Assembly (NCBI GenBank): GCA_937957815.1
Contig: CALFXN010000541.1
Coordinates: forward strand, 1-8,170
DNA from: an uncultured Synergistales bacterium
Lineage (GTDB): Bacteria; Synergistota; Synergistia; Synergistales; Aminobacteriaceae
DNA: 8,170 nucleotides
Direction: 5' to 3'
Of the stretch, positions 6,420 through 8,170 are shown one piece after another; the first letter of the stretch is position 1, and each line of letters begins with the position of its first letter. The position numbers and the translations under genes were made by a program. The notes beneath the pieces are model-generated. The model did not search any database. It had not been told where the DNA came from and saw nothing but the letters and a program-made list of their open reading frames with translations.

Positions 6420-6443
6420 CTCCCTTCCATCTGTATCGCAGGT

Positions 6444-6449
6444 TATAAT
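6444..6449 (+). promoter_or_regulatory. Candidate -10 element in the polA/gltX divergent region
   Basis: A perfect TATAAT on the plus strand, 64 bases before the gltX ATG, in a 93-base gap between divergent genes. No convincing -35 exists at 16-18 bases. On the minus strand the same A/T patch gives TATTAT (6445-6450), which could serve polA. It is the only promoter-like patch in the gap, so the two genes may share it. Confidence 0.35.
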
Positions 6450-6497
6450 ACCCTAATGGGAGAAAAAAGGCGTTGTATCGCTCCCGAAATGATCTCT

Positions 6498-6503
6498 GGG
6501 AGG
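6498..6503 (+). promoter_or_regulatory. Shine-Dalgarno site fixing the gltX start
   Basis: GGGAGG is exactly 9 bases before ATG at 6513. The frame is open upstream, with ATGs at 6456 and 6489, but neither has a ribosome binding site, and the GluRS family begins right at EKTRVRFAPSPTG. Confidence 0.8.
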
Positions 6504-6512
6504 AATTCATTC

Positions 6513-7826
6513 ATGGAAAAGACAAGGGTTCGTTTTGCACCGAGCCCCACCGGAGCCCTTCACATCGGCGGCGGACATACCGCGCTCTTCAACTGGCTCT
6601 GGGCGCGCCATACAGGCGGTTCGTTCATTCTCAGAATCGAAGACACCGACATGGAAAGGTCCACGAAGGAATTCGAGGATACGATCATGTCGGGCCTCGT
6701 CTGGCTTGGCCTCGACTGGGACGAGGGACCGGACAGGGGAGGTGATTTCGGACCATACAGACAATCAGAACGGCTTCATCTCTATCGAAAATACGCCGGG
6801 CAACTCGTCGACGAAGGTCTCGCCTATAAAGAGGGCGACGCCGTGATATTCCGCGTTCCTCAGGGGAAGACGCTCGCGTTCGACGATGTCGTGTACGGGC
6901 ATATCGAGATGCAGAGCGAGACGCTCAAGGACATCGTCCTCATGAAGAGCGACGGTATGCCCACATACAACTACGCCGTCGTCGTCGACGATCATTGCAT
7001 GGCCATCAGCCACGTCATCCGCGGCGAGGACCACATCTCGAACACTCCGAAACAGTTGTTGCTGTATGACGCGCTCCGGTGGGAACGTCCGGTCTTTGCA
7101 CACCTTCCGATGATTCTCGGAAAGGACAAAAAGAAACTTTCCAAGCGTCATGGAGCGACGAGCATTTACGAATACCGCGACATGGGCTACTTCCCGGAGG
7201 CCGTCTTCAACTTTCTCGGCAACCTCGGCTGGAACGCCGGAGATGAAAAGGAAATCTACACGCGTGACGAGGCCGCCACTCTTTTCGACCTCGCGAGGGT
7301 AACGCGGAAAGCCGCCGTTTTCGATATGGAGAAACTGAACTTCATCAATCAGGAGCATCTAAAGCGACTCGATCCAGATGTACGCCTCTCTCTCGTCGAA
7401 CCGTTCTGGCGGGAGGAAGGACTGTCCGTTGACGCCTTCGACAGGCGGTATCTCCGGGACGCTCTCACGCTGATGGGAGGAAGAGGGCAGACAATTCGCG
7501 AGCTTGCGGCCTACGCGTCCTATTTTCTCTCGTTCGACGTCGTTCGGGAACGGTACGACGGAAAGGACATCACGGAAGAACAACGCGGAGGACTGAAAGA
7601 GTTTTTCTCGGCCCTTCTGTCGTCTCCGGCATGGAGCACGGAGACGCTCGAGGCATTCACCAGGAACTGGGCGGACGCCAAAGGAATCAGGATCAAGGAT
7701 CTCGCCATGCCCCTGCGCATGGCGATCACCGGAGCGAAGGTCAGTCCCGGAATCTTCGAAGTCGCCTCTCTCATGGGGCGGGACGAAGTCCGAAAACGGC
7801 TCGTCGGGTACGACCTTCTCGGGTAG
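6513..7826 (+). CDS. gltX: Glutamyl-tRNA synthetase, compact form lacking the zinc/acceptor insert
   Basis: A 437-residue class I synthetase that charges tRNA-Glu. Visible parts: FAPSPTGALHIGG (8-20, the HIGH motif), RIEDTD (41-46), GPYRQSERL (80-88), the LMKSDGMPTYNYAVVVDDH stretch (143-161), IRGEDHISNTP (169-179), KKLSKRHG (207-214, the KMSKS motif), and a helical anticodon-binding C-terminus (about 290-437) ending LRMAITGAKVSPGIFEVASLMG and its tail. Unusually, AY (104-105) is followed after only five residues by VIFRVP (111-116). Typical GluRS has about 40 residues there, including the CxC...C zinc site of E. coli and the YDGR segment. This accounts for most of the shortfall from the usual 468-490. 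The C-terminal domain is complete, so it is not glutamyl-Q-tRNA(Asp) synthetase. The start at 6513 is set by GGGAGG. Confidence 0.95.
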   Translation: MEKTRVRFAPSPTGALHIGGGHTALFNWLWARHTGGSFILRIEDTDMERSTKEFEDTIMSGLVWLGLDWDEGPDRGGDFGPYRQSERLHLYRKYAGQLVDEGLAYKEGDAVIFRVPQGKTLAFDDVVYGHIEMQSETLKDIVLMKSDGMPTYNYAVVVDDHCMAISHVIRGEDHISNTPKQLLLYDALRWERPVFAHLPMILGKDKKKLSKRHGATSIYEYRDMGYFPEAVFNFLGNLGWNAGDEKEIYTRDEAATLFDLARVTRKAAVFDMEKLNFINQEHLKRLDPDVRLSLVEPFWREEGLSVDAFDRRYLRDALTLMGGRGQTIRELAAYASYFLSFDVVRERYDGKDITEEQRGGLKEFFSALLSSPAWSTETLEAFTRNWADAKGIRIKDLAMPLRMAITGAKVSPGIFEVASLMGRDEVRKRLVGYDLLG

Positions 7827-7851
7827 ACGCCGCGAAAACGGCGGAAGAACG

Positions 7852-7887
7852 AAAAGAGGGGAGCCGCATGGCGGCTCCCCTCTTCGA
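7852..7887. terminator. Bidirectional terminator between gltX and the ferredoxin gene
   Basis: A perfect 14-bp stem (7854-7867 with 7871-7884) and a 3-base loop ATG. On the minus strand the stem ends in CTCTTTT (7852-7855 supply the T run), a good terminator for the ferredoxin gene. On the plus strand the stem is followed only by cgattt, a weaker tail for gltX. A smaller hairpin (CGCCG/CGGCG, 7828-7843) lies right after the gltX stop. Confidence 0.85.
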
Positions 7888-7925
7888 TTTCGGACGGCTG
7901 GAAGATATTTCAGGTCGATGCGACG

Positions 7926-8170
7926 CTACGCCGTCGCATCCGGCCCCTTTTCGACCGGACTGATGGCGTTCTTCGGGCACGACTCGGCACACTTGCCGCA
8001 TCCGATACACGTCTTTTCGTCGATCACGTGAGGTTGCCTGACGGTCCCCGTAATCACCCCGACGGGGCAATTGCGCGCGCACTTCGTACAGCCGATGCAC
8101 GTTTCCGGGTCGATCCGATAGACCGTTTTCACTGCCGCGTGCTCGTCGGCTTCCGTTCCGGCCGGGCCTG
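7926..8170 (-). CDS. 2x[4Fe-4S] ferredoxin domain, C-terminal end of a larger protein (runs off right edge)
   Basis: The frame ends with TAG at 7926-7928 and stays open to the right edge. Counting from the in-frame GTG at 8132, it has two complete [4Fe-4S] motifs: C12-x2-C15-x2-C18-x3-C22-P and C42-x2-C45-x2-C48-x3-C52-P, in a bacterial-type dicluster ferredoxin of about 60 residues that would pass low-potential electrons. The GTG has no Shine-Dalgarno site, and the codons before it read as a linker ([12 protein letters not shown]). I therefore favour the C-terminus of a longer protein. The sequence around RQPHVID and the short tail resemble the C-terminal ferredoxin of NuoF-like/HydB-HndC hydrogenase or NADH dehydrogenase subunits. 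A stand-alone 68-residue ferredoxin starting at 8132 is the alternative. Confidence 0.82.
   Translation of the reverse strand, partial: GPAGTEADEHAAVKTVYRIDPETCIGCTKCARNCPVGVITGTVRQPHVIDEKTCIGCGKCAESCPKNAISPVEKGPDATA

Noticed and set aside
5760..6512. Upstream extension of the gltX frame across the 5' part of polA
   Set aside because: The translation is low-complexity antisense of polA. The family start and a strong ribosome site place the gltX start at 6513.
6420..6512. T-box or other riboswitch leader before gltX
   Set aside because: The leader is too short (at most about 60 bases), with no specifier-loop, T-box sequence or terminator.
6765..7358. Minus-strand 197-codon frame inside gltX
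   Set aside because: It is antisense to conserved GluRS motifs, with no family resemblance.

Overview
The window looks like chromosomal housekeeping DNA from a GC-rich bacterium. It holds no mobile element, CRISPR array or phage gene. A SurA/PpiD-like membrane-anchored folding protein and an S-layer-homology-like secreted protein suggest a diderm envelope. Together with a proofreading-less DNA polymerase I and a NuoF/HydB-type ferredoxin tail, the overall feel is of Synergistota. That assignment is an inference from style; no gene here proves it, and a Bacillota-related lineage is not excluded.

Layout. Most of the left and centre is on the minus strand. Read in the direction of transcription from about 6420 down to 1, it carries: DNA polymerase I (polA); a PpiD/SurA-N protein whose parvulin-position module is tandemly duplicated; tRNA-Ser(GCU); tRNA-Arg(ACG); a CapA-family exported protein; and the start of a secreted SLH-like protein overlapping capA by 4 bases and running off the left edge. 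Each tRNA has its own recognisable promoter and intrinsic terminator. About 250 bases between the tRNA units (1786-2033) hold no convincing gene. Divergently from polA, glutamyl-tRNA synthetase (gltX) runs rightwards and ends at a 14-bp hairpin terminator. This hairpin also serves the convergent gene at the right edge, the C-terminal 2x[4Fe-4S] ferredoxin part of a protein entering from outside the window.

How the parts relate. The theme is information processing (polA, gltX, two tRNAs) next to envelope biogenesis (SurA-like, CapA, SLH-like). No dedicated pathway is encoded. The real oddities are at domain level. GltX lacks the segment that normally follows its Rossmann N-terminal part (the zinc/acceptor-stem insert), yet keeps its HIGH, KLSK and anticodon-binding parts. 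PolA has a decayed 3'-5' exonuclease and Ser in place of the usual Glu in motif C. The SurA-like protein has two gap-free copies of a non-canonical module at an exact 159-residue spacing. polA and the SurA-like gene both appear to use TTG starts, and the promoter of the latter is placed so that its own transcripts skip the polA terminator hairpin. I see no previously undescribed multi-gene system here.
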